DNA of 15,195 nt, from NCBI RefSeq assembly GCF_004168205.1, contig NZ_RCYB01000052.1, forward strand, positions 1-15,195, given 5' to 3'. Below, in pieces: positions 15,171 to 15,195 of the stretch. The position numbers and the translations under genes are program-made. Numbering within the stretch: position 1 is the first letter of the stretch; the number at the start of each line of letters is the position of its first letter. The stretch comes from Catenibacterium sp. co_0103 (GTDB lineage: Bacteria; Bacillota_I; Bacilli_A; Erysipelotrichales; Coprobacillaceae). The notes under the pieces are model-generated. The model was not told the DNA's origin. It searched no databases and saw only the letters and a list, made by a program, of their open reading frames with translations.

Positions 15171-15195
15171 TAAGGGGTGAATCTCACCCCTTATT
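15171..15195. terminator. Hairpin at the window edge, possible second terminator
   Basis: TAAGGGGTGA (15171-15180) and TCACCCCTTA (15184-15193) form a perfect 10-bp stem with a three-base loop. The window ends two T residues later, so a following T tract on the + strand cannot be judged. On the - strand the stem is followed by ctgcgtaat, not a T run. It could be a backup terminator for the cluster or part of the regulatory region of the next gene. Confidence 0.5.

Overview
The window is a complete, unbroken S10-spc-alpha ribosomal protein cluster, preceded by the 3' end of an rRNA operon (5S rRNA). It comes from a low-GC Gram-positive bacterium (Firmicutes/Bacillota). The gene order, zinc-binding S14 and L36, four-cysteine zinc-type adenylate kinase, absence of rpsD from the alpha segment and strong AGGAGG ribosome-binding sites all fit that phylum. 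The proportions of the proteins and the AT-rich but CAG-preferring codon use make me think of the Erysipelotrichia, but that placement is inference.

Region by region: 5S rRNA (about 5-116) is followed by two rho-independent terminators (127-151 and about 200-224). Then comes an AT-rich, gene-free spacer holding a 22-bp imperfect palindrome, a weak and a strong sigma-A-type promoter, and a structured leader of about 120 nt. From 658 to 15084 there are 30 genes, all on the + strand, with no gap above 57 nt. S10 segment: rpsJ, rplC, rplD, rplW, rplB, rpsS, rplV, rpsC, rplP, rpmC, rpsQ. spc segment: rplN, rplX, rplE, rpsN (zinc type), rpsH, rplF, rplR, rpsE, rpmD, rplO, secY. Then adk, map, infA, rpmJ. 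Alpha segment: rpsM, rpsK, rpoA, rplQ. A strong terminator follows rplQ at about 15089-15122, and a second hairpin sits at the window edge.

The genes act together as the core growth operon. They supply 25 ribosomal proteins, the membrane channel that takes nascent secreted proteins (SecY), the enzyme that trims N-terminal methionine at the tunnel exit (Map), initiation factor IF1, adenylate kinase for nucleotide balance, and the RNA polymerase alpha subunit. I found no convincing internal terminator, so most or all of the cluster is probably one long transcript started at the promoter near 503-531. Many junctions are translationally coupled. Several start codons were assigned by Shine-Dalgarno position rather than by the longest frame (rplD, rplV, rpsQ, rpmD). 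adk and infA begin with TTG. rpmJ (37 codons) is a short gene that is easily missed.

This is mostly ordinary, highly conserved housekeeping DNA, and I see no novel biological system. The points most worth a second look are the rpsJ leader with competing hairpins, the repeated fusion of UAG stop codons with Shine-Dalgarno sequences, a hairpin between rplW and rplB, the Arg/Asn-rich extension of S5, and local substitutions in SecY and in the tunnel loop of L22.
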